The notes: a model not told the origin generated them from the letters alone. 64,000 bases of DNA from Winogradskya consettensis (GCF_018332715.1 NZ_BOQP01000001.1:124001-188000), one strand, 5' to 3'. Shown: positions 25,663 through 35,036, counted from the stretch's first letter. A program made the numbers and translations.

Positions 25663-26595
25663 CACCGGGACCGTCTCGCAGTTGCGCACCTCGGGGATCG
25701 CGGCGACCTCCGTGGTCAGGTAGTCGTACAGCGCGGCGGCGTCGGTGCTCAGCGCGACCGCGACGATGTTCGCCGAGCCGGTCACCGCGGCGGCCCAGGC
25801 CAGCTGCTGGTGATCGGCGAGGCGGGCGCCGACGCTCGCGAGGTCGGCGGGTGCCACGGTGAACCACAGATGGGCCACGGCGTGGAAACCGAGCGCCGTG
25901 GCCGAGGTGTCGACGTCGAAGCGGAGGAACCCGGCGGCGGTCAGGGCGTTCAGGCGTGAGGCGGCCCGGCGCTGGGTCCAGCCGGTGGCGTCGGCCAGGG
26001 CGGCGAAGCTGGCCCGGCCGTCGTGCGCGAGGGCGTTGATGAGAGGCTGATCCTCTTGCGACATGTCCGTATTTATCGTGACCTCTTCCGTGGGCGTGAT
26101 CAACTCGCGTCGCTGGTTGTCGTCGAGGCGGTCGTCCCCCGCGATCCAGTCGGCCTCACCCCGCCCGGCGAAGCGATGCAGGATCTGATGCGCGCTCACG
26201 GACAGCACATTGGCGGCCCGGGGCAGATGATGCAGCAACCCCTGCTGCCCGGCCACTGCCGCGATGCTGGTGGTCAGCTCCGCGCCGCCTGCCCCGACCA
26301 TCACCCAGCTGGTGTCGGGCCGCCGGGCCAGGGCCTCGGCCGTCGGCATGGCGGTGCCGGGGCGGCAGGTCAGCCGCACCATCCAGGTCGCGGCGCCGGG
26401 CAGGCGGGCGTGATCGACGGCGCCGAAGACCCGAGCGATCCCCAGCGTGCGCATCCGCTGGTAGCGCCGCGCCGCTGTCTGCTCCGAGACGCCGAGCACG
26501 GCACCGAGGCGGGCGAACGGCACTCGCGGGGCGAGCTGCAACCCATGGAGGATCTGCCGATCCAGCCGATCAAACGTGGCGGATTCGGACGTCAT
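25597..26595 (-). CDS. Tandem-domain Lrp/AsnC-family regulator
   Basis: A 332-residue protein made of two Lrp-like halves. Each has an HTH (FDRLDRQILHGLQLAPRVPFARLGAVLGVSEQTAARR, and DQPLINALAHDGRASFAALADATGWTQRRAASRLNAL) and a RAM-like ligand domain (ending LHHLPRAANVLSV and GSANIVAVALSTDAAALYDYL). The usual family length is about 150, so this is a fused pseudo-dimer. ATG at 26595, with a possible alternative start four codons upstream. It faces the efflux gene tail to tail with a 66-bp overlap, and its promoter adjoins aspS. Confidence 0.85.
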   Translation of the reverse strand: MTSESATFDRLDRQILHGLQLAPRVPFARLGAVLGVSEQTAARRYQRMRTLGIARVFGAVDHARLPGAATWMVRLTCRPGTAMPTAEALARRPDTSWVMVGAGGAELTTSIAAVAGQQGLLHHLPRAANVLSVSAHQILHRFAGRGEADWIAGDDRLDDNQRRELITPTEEVTINTDMSQEDQPLINALAHDGRASFAALADATGWTQRRAASRLNALTAAGFLRFDVDTSATALGFHAVAHLWFTVAPADLASVGARLADHQQLAWAAAVTGSANIVAVALSTDAAALYDYLTTEVAAIPEVRNCETVPVLTRVKQAVSLVDNGILRGPLA

Positions 26596-26706
26596 TCGCG
26601 CTGGCACGGTCGGATTCTAATCGCTGCTGGCCCTTTGAGTCGCGGGTGAGGCGCACCTGACAGAATGACCGATGCGTCCTGTGTCCCTGATTGAGGAGAG
26701 CTTTCC

Positions 26707-28509
26707 GTGATCCGTACCCATGAAGCCGGCAGCCTCCGGGCGGAACACGCCGGCCAGACGGTGACGCTCGCCGGGTGGGTGGCCCGCCGGCGCGACCACG
26801 GCGGCGTGATCTTCGTCGATCTGCGTGACGCCTCCGGGATCGTGCAGGTCGTCTTCCGCGAGGAGGACGCGCACGCGCTGCGCAACGAGTTCTGCGTCAA
26901 GGTCACCGGTGAGGTCTCCGCGCGCCCCGACGGCAACGACAACCCCGAGCTCGCCACCGGCGCGATCGAGGTCGTCGCCAGCGAGCTGGTCGTGCTGTCC
27001 GAGGCCGCGCCGCTGCCGCTGCCCGTCGACGACACGATCACCGCGTCCGACGACCTGCGGCTCAAGTACCGCTACCTCGACCTGCGGCGCTCCGGCCCGG
27101 CCAACGCGCTCAAGCTGCGCAGCCGCGCCAACCAGATCGCCCGCGAGGTGCTGCACGCCCGCGACTTCAACGAGATCGAGACGCCGACCCTGACCCGGTC
27201 GACGCCCGAGGGAGCCCGTGACTTCCTGGTCCCGGTGCGCCTGCAGCCCGGCACCTGGTACGCCCTGCCGCAGTCCCCGCAGCTGTTCAAGCAGCTGCTG
27301 ATGGTCGCCGGCATGGAGCGCTACTACCAGATCGCGCGCTGCTACCGCGACGAGGACTTCCGCGCCGACCGGCAGCCCGAGTTCACCCAGCTCGACATCG
27401 AGATGTCCTTCGTCACCCAGGAGGACATCATCGAGCTCGGCGAGGAGCTCGTCACCAAGCTGTGGGGCGAGCTGGCCGGCTACCAGGTCCAGACCCCCAT
27501 CCCGCGGATCACGTGGACCGACGCGATGAACCGCTACGGCTCCGACAAGCCCGACCTGCGTTACGGCGTCGAGCTGACCGAGCTCACCGACTACCTGCGC
27601 GGCACGTCGTTCCGCGTCTTCGCGGGCGCGATCGACAACGGCGGCTACGTCGGTGCCGTGGTCATGCCCGGCGGCGCGTCCCAGACCCGCAAGGAGCTCG
27701 ACGGCTGGCAGGACTGGGCCAAGGCGCGTGGAGCCCGTGGCCTGGCCTACGTGGTCCTCGACGCCGAGTCCGGCGAGGCGCGCGGTCCCGTCGCCAAGAA
27801 CCTGTCGCCCGAACATCTGGCCGGCCTGGGCGACGCCGTCGGCGCGAAGCCCGGCGACGCCATCTTCTTCGCCGCGGCCAACGAGCGGCGTGAGGCGCAG
27901 GAGCTGCTCGGCGCGGCCCGCATCGAGATCGCCAAGCGTTCCGGCCTGATCGACGAGTCCACCTGGGCGTTCTGCTGGGTCGTCGACGCGCCGATGTTCG
28001 AGAAGACGGATGATGGCGGCTGGACCGCTGTCCACCACCCCTTCACCTCGCCGAACGAGGAGTGGGAAGCCACGTTCGAGGAGGCGCCCGACAAGGCGCT
28101 CGCCTACGCGTACGACATCGTGGTCAACGGCAACGAGATCGGCGGCGGCTCTGTCCGTATCCACCGCGGCGACGTGCAGAGCCGGGTCTTCGACCTGCTC
28201 GGCATCACCCCCGAGGAGGCCGAGGACAAGTTCGGCTTCCTGCTCGAGGCGTTCAAGTACGGCCCGCCCCCGCACGCCGGCATCGCCCTCGGCTGGGACC
28301 GCACCTGCATGCTGCTCTCGGGCAACGAATCGATCCGCGAGGTCATCGCGTTCCCCAAGACGCGCGGCGGCTACGACCCGCTGACCACGGCCCCCACGGC
28401 CATCACCACCCAGCAGCGGCTCGAAGCCGGCATCGACGCCAAGCCCAAGGCCGTTGCGGGCACTCCCGGCACCGACGGCGGAGCGGTCCCGGTCGAAGCC
28501 TCCAACTGA
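26707..28509 (+). CDS. aspS: Aspartyl-tRNA synthetase
   Basis: A 600-residue class II synthetase that charges tRNA-Asp. An N-terminal OB anticodon-binding domain ([23 protein letters not shown]) is followed by class II motif 1, motif 2 ([30 protein letters not shown]), the bacterial GAD insertion (about 300-415) and motif 3 ([13 protein letters not shown]). GTG start with GAGGAGA ten bases upstream. The last 30 residues after the catalytic domain ([17 protein letters not shown]...) are a variable actinobacterial tail. Whether it also charges tRNA-Asn cannot be told from the sequence here. Confidence 0.97.
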   Translation: MIRTHEAGSLRAEHAGQTVTLAGWVARRRDHGGVIFVDLRDASGIVQVVFREEDAHALRNEFCVKVTGEVSARPDGNDNPELATGAIEVVASELVVLSEAAPLPLPVDDTITASDDLRLKYRYLDLRRSGPANALKLRSRANQIAREVLHARDFNEIETPTLTRSTPEGARDFLVPVRLQPGTWYALPQSPQLFKQLLMVAGMERYYQIARCYRDEDFRADRQPEFTQLDIEMSFVTQEDIIELGEELVTKLWGELAGYQVQTPIPRITWTDAMNRYGSDKPDLRYGVELTELTDYLRGTSFRVFAGAIDNGGYVGAVVMPGGASQTRKELDGWQDWAKARGARGLAYVVLDAESGEARGPVAKNLSPEHLAGLGDAVGAKPGDAIFFAAANERREAQELLGAARIEIAKRSGLIDESTWAFCWVVDAPMFEKTDDGGWTAVHHPFTSPNEEWEATFEEAPDKALAYAYDIVVNGNEIGGGSVRIHRGDVQSRVFDLLGITPEEAEDKFGFLLEAFKYGPPPHAGIALGWDRTCMLLSGNESIREVIAFPKTRGGYDPLTTAPTAITTQQRLEAGIDAKPKAVAGTPGTDGGAVPVEASN

Positions 28510-28512
28510 CCG

Positions 28513-29346
28513 ATGCGCACGCTGGTCGTCGGCGCGAGCGGTCACCTCGGCTCTGAGGTGGCCCGGCTCGCGTCGGCGGCCGGCAGCGACGTCTCCGGCA
28601 CGGCCACCACGGCGGCAACCGGTTGGTCACCCCTGGACATCCGTGACAGCTCCGCGGTCCACACCCTGATCGCTTCAGTACGCCCGGAGCTCATCGTCAA
28701 CGCCGCCTACCGGGCCACCGAATGGTCCACCTGCGCCGACGGAGCCGCCAACGTCGCCCTCGCCGCGGCCGCCTGCGATGCCCGCCTGATCCACGTGTCG
28801 TCCGACGCCGTCCACGCGGGCCGCCCCACCCCCTACGGCGACGACGAACCACCCACCCCGATCTACGCGTACGGTGCGGCCAAAGCAGCAGCCGAAACCG
28901 CGGTCACGGCCATCACGCCGACGGCGATCCTGGTCCGGACCTCCTTGATCACCGGCTCAGCTCTGTCCTGCAAGCAGACCCGCCTCGCCCTCGACCTGGC
29001 CCGCGGCGTCCGCGACGGAGCCCTCTTCACCGACGAGATCCGCTGCCCCCTGGACGCCACCGACCTAGCCGCAGCCATCCTCGAACTCGCCACCACCGAC
29101 TACACCGGCGTGATCAACGTCGCCGGCCCGCAAGCGTTGAGCCGAGCCGACCTGGGCCGCCTGACCGCAGCCACCCACGGCCTCGACCCCGCCGCCATCA
29201 GGACCTGCACCGCCGCCGAAGCCGGCCTGGGCAACCGCCCCCTGGACATCCGCCTCGACACCACCCGAGCCCGGGCCCTGCTGAAAACCCGCCTCCGCCC
29301 GGTCAGCGAATCCATAACCGGGTCGCCAGCACCCCCGCAGCACTGA
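28513..29346 (+). CDS. RmlD-like NAD(P)-dependent sugar-nucleotide reductase
   Basis: A 277-residue extended SDR of the dTDP-4-dehydrorhamnose reductase type. The Rossmann glycine motif is VVGASGHLGSEVA, followed by IVNAAYRATEWS, HVSSDAVHAG and the catalytic YAYGAAK (Tyr-x-x-x-Lys). PYGDDEPPTPI matches the substrate-loop region of RmlD. No other dTDP-sugar gene is close, so its substrate is uncertain. It starts three bases after the aspS stop. Its 3' end is overlapped antisense by a small membrane gene. Confidence 0.8.
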   Translation: MRTLVVGASGHLGSEVARLASAAGSDVSGTATTAATGWSPLDIRDSSAVHTLIASVRPELIVNAAYRATEWSTCADGAANVALAAAACDARLIHVSSDAVHAGRPTPYGDDEPPTPIYAYGAAKAAAETAVTAITPTAILVRTSLITGSALSCKQTRLALDLARGVRDGALFTDEIRCPLDATDLAAAILELATTDYTGVINVAGPQALSRADLGRLTAATHGLDPAAIRTCTAAEAGLGNRPLDIRLDTTRARALLKTRLRPVSESITGSPAPPQH

Positions 29347-29422
29347 GAAAGACCAACGCCCCCACCGCGATCATCACCCACCACACCCGCGCCTGCGAAT
29401 CCCCAGCCGGCTCATCAGTCAT
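29303..29422 (-). CDS. 39-residue single-pass membrane protein
   Basis: A small gene with a textbook start: GGGGAGG, seven-base spacer, ATG at 29420-29422. It reads a short acidic N-terminus (MTDEPAGDSQ), then one transmembrane helix (VWWVMIAVGALVFLSAAGVLA) and TRLWIR before a TGA at 29303-29305. The charge pattern predicts the N-terminus outside and the basic end inside. It overlaps the reductase gene by 44 bp on the opposite strand. Function unknown. Confidence 0.6.
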   Translation of the reverse strand: MTDEPAGDSQARVWWVMIAVGALVFLSAAGVLATRLWIR

Positions 29423-29670
29423 TGATCCACCTCCCCGATCAGGCGCCACCCATTGACGCCCCACCCCTACCAACGACCCGCCCCACCCCCTCGCCCCACC
29501 GCAACCGGGTGACGTCCCACCCCATCCCCCAGCCGGATCGCATAGGCCGACGGTCGGTAGTGCTCGGTCACGCGGGTCTTCTTTCTTGGTTGCTCGGCGG
29601 AACGGTCAATCTGCTTTCTCGTCCGGCCCTGCGTTACTTTTCGGGCATCTTTCGTGACGAGGAGTGATCA

Positions 29671-31041
29671 ATGTCCGAGGAAACCTGGCTCACCGCGCGC
29701 CTGATCCCCACTTCCGGCATCAACGGCGCCGCCGAACAGGAACGACGGGCCACGTCCGCGTTGCTGGCGGTCATGAGCTCGGTCCGCGAGTTCGGCCGGG
29801 CGATCGTGCAGCCCATGGGGGCTCCGGCGGGTTCACTGCAGACCTTCATCGAGGTCCCGTTCCAGCACGGGGACAAGCAGTGCTTCCCCGACGGTCTCAT
29901 CCGCGTCGTCCGCGGCCAGCGGCAGTGGACGGCCCTGGTCGAGGTCAAGACCGGCGGCAACGAGCTGGAAGCCGAGCAGCTGGAGCGCTATCTCGATGTC
30001 GCGCGGGAGCACAACTTCGACGCGCTGGTGACCATCTCCAACGAGATCCCGCCGATCGCAGGGCAGCATCCGACCGCCGTGGACAAGCGGAAGCTCAAGA
30101 AAGTCGCCCTGCATCATCTGCCGTGGAGCGGGATTCTCACCGAAGCGGTCATGCAGAAGGAGTATCGCGGCGTCGCGGACCCGGACCAGGCCTGGATTCT
30201 CGGTGAGCTGATCCGCTATCTCGAACATCCGCGGTCCGGTGCGATGGAGTTCGAGGACATGGGCCGGGCGTGGGTGCCGACCCGCGAGGCGATCAACGCG
30301 GGGACACTCCGCGCCGGTGATGCTTCCGCGACGGAGGTCGCGGGGCGGTTCGACGCGCTGGTCCGCTTCGCCTGCCTGAAACTCGGCCGGCGACTCGGCA
30401 TCGAGGTGGTGCCGTCGCTGAGCCGTAAGGATCTCGCCGACCCGGCGGCCCGCACGCAGGGGCTGGCCGCGCAGCTGATCACCACCGGAACGATGACGGG
30501 TGGGCTCAAGATCCCGGGGGCGGTCGGGCCGTTGCTGGTCACCGCGGATCTGCGGGCCGGCCGGATCACCTGTCAGGCCGACATCGACGCGCCGAAGGAG
30601 GGCCGCCCCGCCACGCGGGTGAACTGGCTCATCCGGCAGTTGAAGAATTCGCCGGAGTCGCTGCGGCTGGAGGCTTTCGCAATGCATTCCCGGGGAGCCG
30701 GAAACGCCGAGCTGCTGCGGGTCGTACGGGAATCGCCGACGGCCATCATCGGGGATCCGGCGAAGGAACTCAGGGCTTTCCGGGTGGCGCAGTTGTCGGC
30801 TGCGGGCACCAAGCGCGGCACCGGGCGAGGATCGTTCATCGACTCGTTCATCACGGCGATCGACGACTTCTACGAGAACGTTCTCCAGAATCTCAAGCCG
30901 TGGATGTCAGCGCCGCCGCGGCTACGGTCGCTGGAGGAGCCGGTGTTGGCCGAGCCGGTGGCCGCGGCCCTCATTTCGACGGCGATCTCGTCGCAGGACG
31001 GGCCGCAGGAGCGCGAGCCGGATTCTGCGCCGGCCGGGTGA
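29671..31041 (+). CDS. PD-(D/E)XK nuclease-fold protein of unknown role
   Basis: A 456-residue protein whose residues 60-130 carry a nuclease-like core: E61, D74 in FPDGLIRV, E91-x-K93 in LVEVKTGG, and a Q103-x-x-x-Y107 motif (AEQLERYLDVAREH) as in RecB-type nucleases and the Cas4 group. The following strand FDALVTISNEIPP fits this fold. The remaining 320 residues have no motif I recognise, apart from a middle part with GLKIPGAVGPLLVTADLRAGRI and RVNWLIRQLKNSPESLRLEAF. AGGAG precedes the ATG by seven bases. It stands alone, so a DNA-repair or defence role is only a guess. The low-complexity C-terminus overlaps nothing. Confidence 0.7.
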   Translation: MSEETWLTARLIPTSGINGAAEQERRATSALLAVMSSVREFGRAIVQPMGAPAGSLQTFIEVPFQHGDKQCFPDGLIRVVRGQRQWTALVEVKTGGNELEAEQLERYLDVAREHNFDALVTISNEIPPIAGQHPTAVDKRKLKKVALHHLPWSGILTEAVMQKEYRGVADPDQAWILGELIRYLEHPRSGAMEFEDMGRAWVPTREAINAGTLRAGDASATEVAGRFDALVRFACLKLGRRLGIEVVPSLSRKDLADPAARTQGLAAQLITTGTMTGGLKIPGAVGPLLVTADLRAGRITCQADIDAPKEGRPATRVNWLIRQLKNSPESLRLEAFAMHSRGAGNAELLRVVRESPTAIIGDPAKELRAFRVAQLSAAGTKRGTGRGSFIDSFITAIDDFYENVLQNLKPWMSAPPRLRSLEEPVLAEPVAAALISTAISSQDGPQEREPDSAPAG

Positions 31042-31076
31042 ATTCAGGAGTATGGCTTCATAGTGGAGGCATGCTT

Positions 31077-31562
31077 GTGGAACCTGCCATCGTTGATCGG
31101 CCCGAGGTGGTTTATGCCGGGCGGCGTGAGTCGATCTCCATGACCGAGTTCGCCCGGGTGGCGGATCATCTGCCGGGGATGTTCGGGTGGCTGGGGGAGC
31201 GGGGTGTCACGCCCGCGGGGGCGCCGTTCTTCCGATATCGGACCATCGACATGTCCGCGGAGCTGGTGGTCGAGGCCGGGATTCCGCTGGTGGCGGCGAT
31301 CGAGGTCGACGAGCCGACGTTCATCGACGTGCTGCCCGCGGGCCGCTACGCGACCGTCACCCACATCGGGCATCCCGATGAGCTGATGGGCGTGACCGCG
31401 AGCCTGCTCGACTGGGCACAACGACGTGGCCTGGAGTGGGACATGACGCCCACGCCGGAGGGTGAGGTGTGGGCGGCCCGGCTGGAGGTGCTGCTGACCA
31501 ACCCCGCCGAGCAGCCCGACATGCACAAGTGGGAAACGGCCCTGCTGTTCAAATTGGCCTAA
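31077..31562 (+). CDS. GyrI-like/AraC effector-binding domain protein
   Basis: About 161 residues forming a stand-alone GyrI-like small-molecule-binding domain: VVYAGRRESISMTEFARVADHLPGMFGWL, GAPFFRYRTIDMSAELVVEAGIPL and VLPAGRYATVTHIGHPDEL, ending DWAQRRGLEWD and a conserved acidic cleft residue region. Such proteins sequester or hydrolyse toxic small molecules, or act as sensor halves. I use the GTG at 31077 because GGAGG lies seven bases upstream; the ATG at 31071 is in frame but only one base from that Shine-Dalgarno. Confidence 0.8.
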   Translation: MEPAIVDRPEVVYAGRRESISMTEFARVADHLPGMFGWLGERGVTPAGAPFFRYRTIDMSAELVVEAGIPLVAAIEVDEPTFIDVLPAGRYATVTHIGHPDELMGVTASLLDWAQRRGLEWDMTPTPEGEVWAARLEVLLTNPAEQPDMHKWETALLFKLA

Positions 31563-31690
31563 TGTTCTATCGCCAGACGTGAATGGCCCGCGCTTGACAC
31601 CTGACGCCGCAGAAGATTGCGGCATAGCGGGTTACGGCGCAACTTCGTGCCCCGTGGCCACCTGCTGCCCACGGATCGAGACTCAGGACG

Positions 31691-32700
31691 CTAGACACAA
31701 AGAAGGACAGCGCGGCGGCCGGCGGCTAGCAGTGCGGGGTCGGGGTCGAGGTGCCAGGCCTCCAGGGCGGTGTCCGCGAATTTGATCCCGTGCGCGTCGC
31801 CTGAGTCGATGGCCGCTTGGAGCAACGTGTCCGGCGAGGTCGAGGGGGCGGGCTCGGGGGAAGGGCCGACGGGGGAGTAGGCCGCGGTGATTGCGGCTGA
31901 CGCTGCCCAGGCTGCCGCCAGGCTTGCCGGGTGCAGGGCGACGGGCAGGGCCGGGAGGGTACGCAGAACAGCCGCGGGCGCCGTCGCGGCGTGCACCAGC
32001 ATGACCGGGTTCCCGTACCCGTAAGGGTGTAGCGGAGGATCGCGGCCGTGACGATCGCGCGGAGCCGGGCCTCGACGCTGCCTGTTCCTGGCACGGAGCC
32101 GGCGGCGTCAGGCCAATCCTCGAGCGCGGCGAGCTGGGCGAGGCGGTTGCGGATGCCGAACCGCTGATCGGGTACGCGCGGCACGGCGTCGAGCGCCGCC
32201 CGCGGATCCCTGCCGCGGAACCGTCCGCGCCCGGCAGGCACGAGCGGTTGCCAGCGAGCGGCCCAGTATGCGAGTCCTCGCCCCAGTTCGTCGATCCGGG
32301 CCGGGGTCTCTTCGGCGAGCAGGGCGCGCACGGCGTGGCCGACCCGGATCACGCCGTGCGTCGCCCCGGCCGCGATGCCGGGCAGCAGCCGTGGCCACCA
32401 CACGGCGAGCACGTCGCGCCACGGGGTGAGGGCGAGCTCGCGTTCGAAGAATGTGATCCAGTCGCCGGTGCGGACCGGGTCGCCGAGCGGGTCACGCCAC
32501 TCGTCGGGGGCGATCGGCGCGATGCCGCGAGGTGCGTCCTCGAGCAGGGGCCGGTAGCCGTCGATCCATCGGTGCACCTCCGCGTCGTGGCCGTGGTGGG
32601 CGAGTGCCTCGACCGCCATCGGGGCGTGGTTGGAGAGCCAGCCGTTGCGTTCGGGCCCCGTGTCGCGGAGCCGGGTGAGGGCCTCGTCGAGCGTCGTCAT
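31691..32700 (-). pseudogene. Questin oxidase-like gene with a frameshift
   Basis: Starting at an ATG at 32700, the first frame gives residues typical of the questin oxidase family (NHAPMAVEALAHHGHD, then THGVIRVGHAVRAL and GRGLAYWAARWQPL) as far as about 32030. The family sequence then continues in another frame as YGNPVMLVHAATAPAAVL and runs to a TAG at 31691, ending FADTALEAWHLDPDPALL. The switch lies at a CCC run near 32030; one extra C would restore a single frame reading RYTPYGYGNPVML. It is therefore either a real one-base deletion or a homopolymer sequencing error. The questin oxidase family performs Baeyer-Villiger-type ring opening in fungi; bacterial roles are unknown. Confidence 0.75.
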
Positions 32701-32728
32701 CCGGCCACCGTCCACCTTGAACCCAACT

Positions 32729-33193
32729 TCAAGTCAAGAAGATGCGCATGGCGGGGTCGGCGGTGCGGCGGAAGCCGAGGGATTCGTAGAGCGGCAGGCC
32801 GTCGGGTGACGCGCGCAGATCGACGACCGTCACGCCACTCCGGGCGTACCAGTCGAGCAGTGCCTGCATGCAGGCCCGGGAGAAACCACGGCGACGGTAC
32901 GCGGGGTCGGTCGCGACGTTGTAGACGTACCCCCGTCTGCCGTCCGGGTCGTTCGGATTCGGCAGTCGCTGATCGATCGCGCCCACGACGCAGGCCGCGA
33001 GCCCCGGCCCGTCGGGGATGTCCACCACGAAGACGCCCAGCGTGCCCCCGAGAACCTGGGTCTCGAAGATCTCGGCGCCGCGGTCCTGCCAGGGCCCGTC
33101 GGCCACCTCGCGGTCCATCGACTCCAGCATCACCTTGCGCAGGCGCATCACTTCCCGGGCGTCCGCACGAGTGGCCCGTCTCGCTTCGATCAT
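32729..33193 (-). CDS. GNAT-family N-acetyltransferase
   Basis: About 154 residues with a single GNAT acyltransferase domain. YVYNVATDPAYRRRGFSRACMQALLDW is motif A, with the acetyl-CoA pyrophosphate loop RRRGFS; VVDLRASPDGLPLYESLGFRRT is motif B. Acceptor unknown. The ATG at 33193 follows GGGAG closely; a second ATG three codons upstream is possible. It is divergent from the arsR gene and only 25 bp from that gene's operator, so it may be co-regulated. Confidence 0.88.
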   Translation of the reverse strand: MIEARRATRADAREVMRLRKVMLESMDREVADGPWQDRGAEIFETQVLGGTLGVFVVDIPDGPGLAACVVGAIDQRLPNPNDPDGRRGYVYNVATDPAYRRRGFSRACMQALLDWYARSGVTVVDLRASPDGLPLYESLGFRRTADPAMRIFLT

Positions 33194-33217
33194 GACTCCC
33201 ATCGTGGCACAGAAGGG

Positions 33218-33249
33218 TTGCACAACTTATTTGCACAAGTATTGTGCAA
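33218..33249. promoter_or_regulatory. ArsR-type operator overlapping the regulator start region
   Basis: Three copies of TTGCACAA in either orientation: 33218-33225, 33231-33238, and its inverse TTGTGCAA at 33242-33249. The last two form a perfect 8-bp palindrome with a 3-bp spacer, ending three bases before the ATG of the arsR gene. A bound dimer would block both arsR-MFS translation-start-region transcription and the divergent GNAT promoter. Confidence 0.75.
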
Positions 33250-33252
33250 GTT

Positions 33253-33804
33253 ATGGAACCCACCTCGGTGCATCTCGACGGCAAGCAGATCCGGGTGCTC
33301 GCCCACCCGCTGCGGGCCCGGCTGCTCGGCCAGCTCCGCGTCGACGGGCCGGCGACCGCCACCAGGCTCGCCGCCACGCTCGGCACCAACACCGGTGCGA
33401 CCAGCTACCACCTGCGTCAGCTCGCCGACGTCGGCCTGGTGACTGAGGACGACACCGTGGGGCAAGGCCGGGAGCGCTGGTGGAAGTCCGCCCACGACAT
33501 GAGCAGCTGGCGGCGGGACGTCTTCGCCGGCGATCCGGACGCGACCGCGGCCTCCGACTGGCTCGACAGCTACGCGCTGACCCGCATGGTCGAGCAGATC
33601 GAGGCGTGGCGCCGGGACCGGCCCGAGGAGCCGCAGGAATGGCGTGCGGCGGCCGAGTTCTCGGACTACATCCTCGATCTCGACGCGGAGCAGCTCACGG
33701 CCTTGAACGACGAGCTGAACGCCGTTGTCGAGCGTTATCGCGGGGTCACGCCGGGTGGGGGTGCTCGTAAGGTGCTTTATTACCTGTACGGCGTACCCCG
33801 ATGA
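33253..33804 (+). CDS. ArsR-family transcriptional regulator
   Basis: A 183-residue regulator with a winged HTH (RVLAHPLRARLLGQLRVDGPATATRLAATLGTNTGATSYHLRQLADVGLV) and a helical C-terminal part. It lacks the CxC metal site of ArsR/SmtB, so the inducer is probably not a metal ion. The ATG at 33253 sits three bases beyond a perfect palindrome, and no Shine-Dalgarno is visible, so the message may be leaderless. The stop overlaps the MFS start (ATGA), making a regulator-transporter operon under autorepression. Confidence 0.92.
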   Translation: MEPTSVHLDGKQIRVLAHPLRARLLGQLRVDGPATATRLAATLGTNTGATSYHLRQLADVGLVTEDDTVGQGRERWWKSAHDMSSWRRDVFAGDPDATAASDWLDSYALTRMVEQIEAWRRDRPEEPQEWRAAAEFSDYILDLDAEQLTALNDELNAVVERYRGVTPGGGARKVLYYLYGVPR

Positions 33805-35030
33805 TCCGCCGTCGGTTCTTGATCCTGCTCGCCCTGCGCTGGCTGCCGGTCGGCCTGCTGATCCCGCTGTCCGCCCTGCTGCCGCTGGACCGTGGTCTCA
33901 CCCTGGCGCAGTACGGCTCGGCGGCGGCACTGCAGGGCCTCGTGGTGCTCTTCCTGGAGCTGCCCACCGGTGGCCTCAGCGACGCGCTCGGCCGCCGCCC
34001 GGTGCTGCTGCTCGCCGGCGTCGTGGAGATCACCGCCCTGTCCCTGCTGACCGTGGCCGACGCGGTGGCGCTGTTCGTCGTCTTCTACGCGCTGCAGGGC
34101 GTCTACCGCGCGCTCGACAGTGGCCCGCTCGAAGCCTGGTACGTCGACAGTGCCCTCGCCGACGACGAGAACGCCGACATCGAGAGCGGGCTCGGTCGTG
34201 GCGGCGCGGTGCTCGGTGTCGCCGTCGGAGCCGGTGCGCTGCTCAGCGGTGGCCTGGTCGCCCTCGGTCCGATCGGGCCGGTGGACGCGCTGACCCTGCC
34301 GGTCTGGGTCGCCCTGGCGCTGCAGGTCGTCTCGCTGATCGCCGTGGCCACGCTGATGACCGAGGACCGTCCGGGCCGTGGTCCGGCCGCTCTCCTTCTT
34401 TCGGTACGCCAGGTGCCCGCGGCCATCGCCGGCGCCGTCGGACTGCTGCGCCGCTCGCGGGTGATCGTGGCGCTGGTCTCCGTCGAACTGTTCTGGGGCT
34501 TCGGCATGGTGGCGTTCGAGACCCTCATGCCGGTGCGTCTCGCCGACGTCGTGGGTGGCACGGACGAGGCCTCCGCCCTGATGGGCCCGGTCGGTGCGGT
34601 CGGCTGGCTCGCGTCGGCGGTCGGCGCGGCCCTGATCCCGCTGCTCAGCCGGCGGGTCGGCGCGCCCTGGACCGGGTTCCTGCTGCGGCTCGTGCAGGGC
34701 ACGACGGTCGCCGGGATGGCGTTGCTGGCCGGGCCGGTCGGGGTGATCACGGCGTACCTGGTCTGCTACTGCGTGCACGGCGCGAGCGGCGCCGTCCACA
34801 ATGCCCTGCTGCACCGGCAGGTCGAGGGCCCCTATCGGGCGAGCCTGCTGTCCCTCAACTCGATGGTCGCCCAGCCCGCCGGCGCGCTCGGCCTGATCGT
34901 GCTCACCTCGATCGCATCCGGTGCCGGTCTGGTTACGGCGCTGCTGTCCGGTGCGGTGGTGCTCGCCGTCGCCGCGCCCCTCTATCTGGTTTCTTCTATT
35001 TCTGTGGTGCCGAAGCCGGTTTACCCGTGA
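33801..35030 (+). CDS. MFS transporter, probably efflux
   Basis: A 409-residue protein with 12 predicted helices. The loop 2-3 motif is LPTGGLSDALGRRP, and the first helices read LALRWLPVGLLIPLSALLPLDRGLTLAQYG. Closest in style to the small-molecule/macrolide-type efflux MFS genes often paired with ArsR or MarR repressors. Substrate unknown. Translationally coupled to the ArsR gene. Confidence 0.88.
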   Translation: MIRRRFLILLALRWLPVGLLIPLSALLPLDRGLTLAQYGSAAALQGLVVLFLELPTGGLSDALGRRPVLLLAGVVEITALSLLTVADAVALFVVFYALQGVYRALDSGPLEAWYVDSALADDENADIESGLGRGGAVLGVAVGAGALLSGGLVALGPIGPVDALTLPVWVALALQVVSLIAVATLMTEDRPGRGPAALLLSVRQVPAAIAGAVGLLRRSRVIVALVSVELFWGFGMVAFETLMPVRLADVVGGTDEASALMGPVGAVGWLASAVGAALIPLLSRRVGAPWTGFLLRLVQGTTVAGMALLAGPVGVITAYLVCYCVHGASGAVHNALLHRQVEGPYRASLLSLNSMVAQPAGALGLIVLTSIASGAGLVTALLSGAVVLAVAAPLYLVSSISVVPKPVYP

Positions 35031-35036
35031 CCACCA

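Noticed and set aside
31606-31623. GCCGCA/TGCGGC hairpin after the GyrI-like gene
   Set aside because: Only six base pairs and no T-run; too weak to call a terminator.
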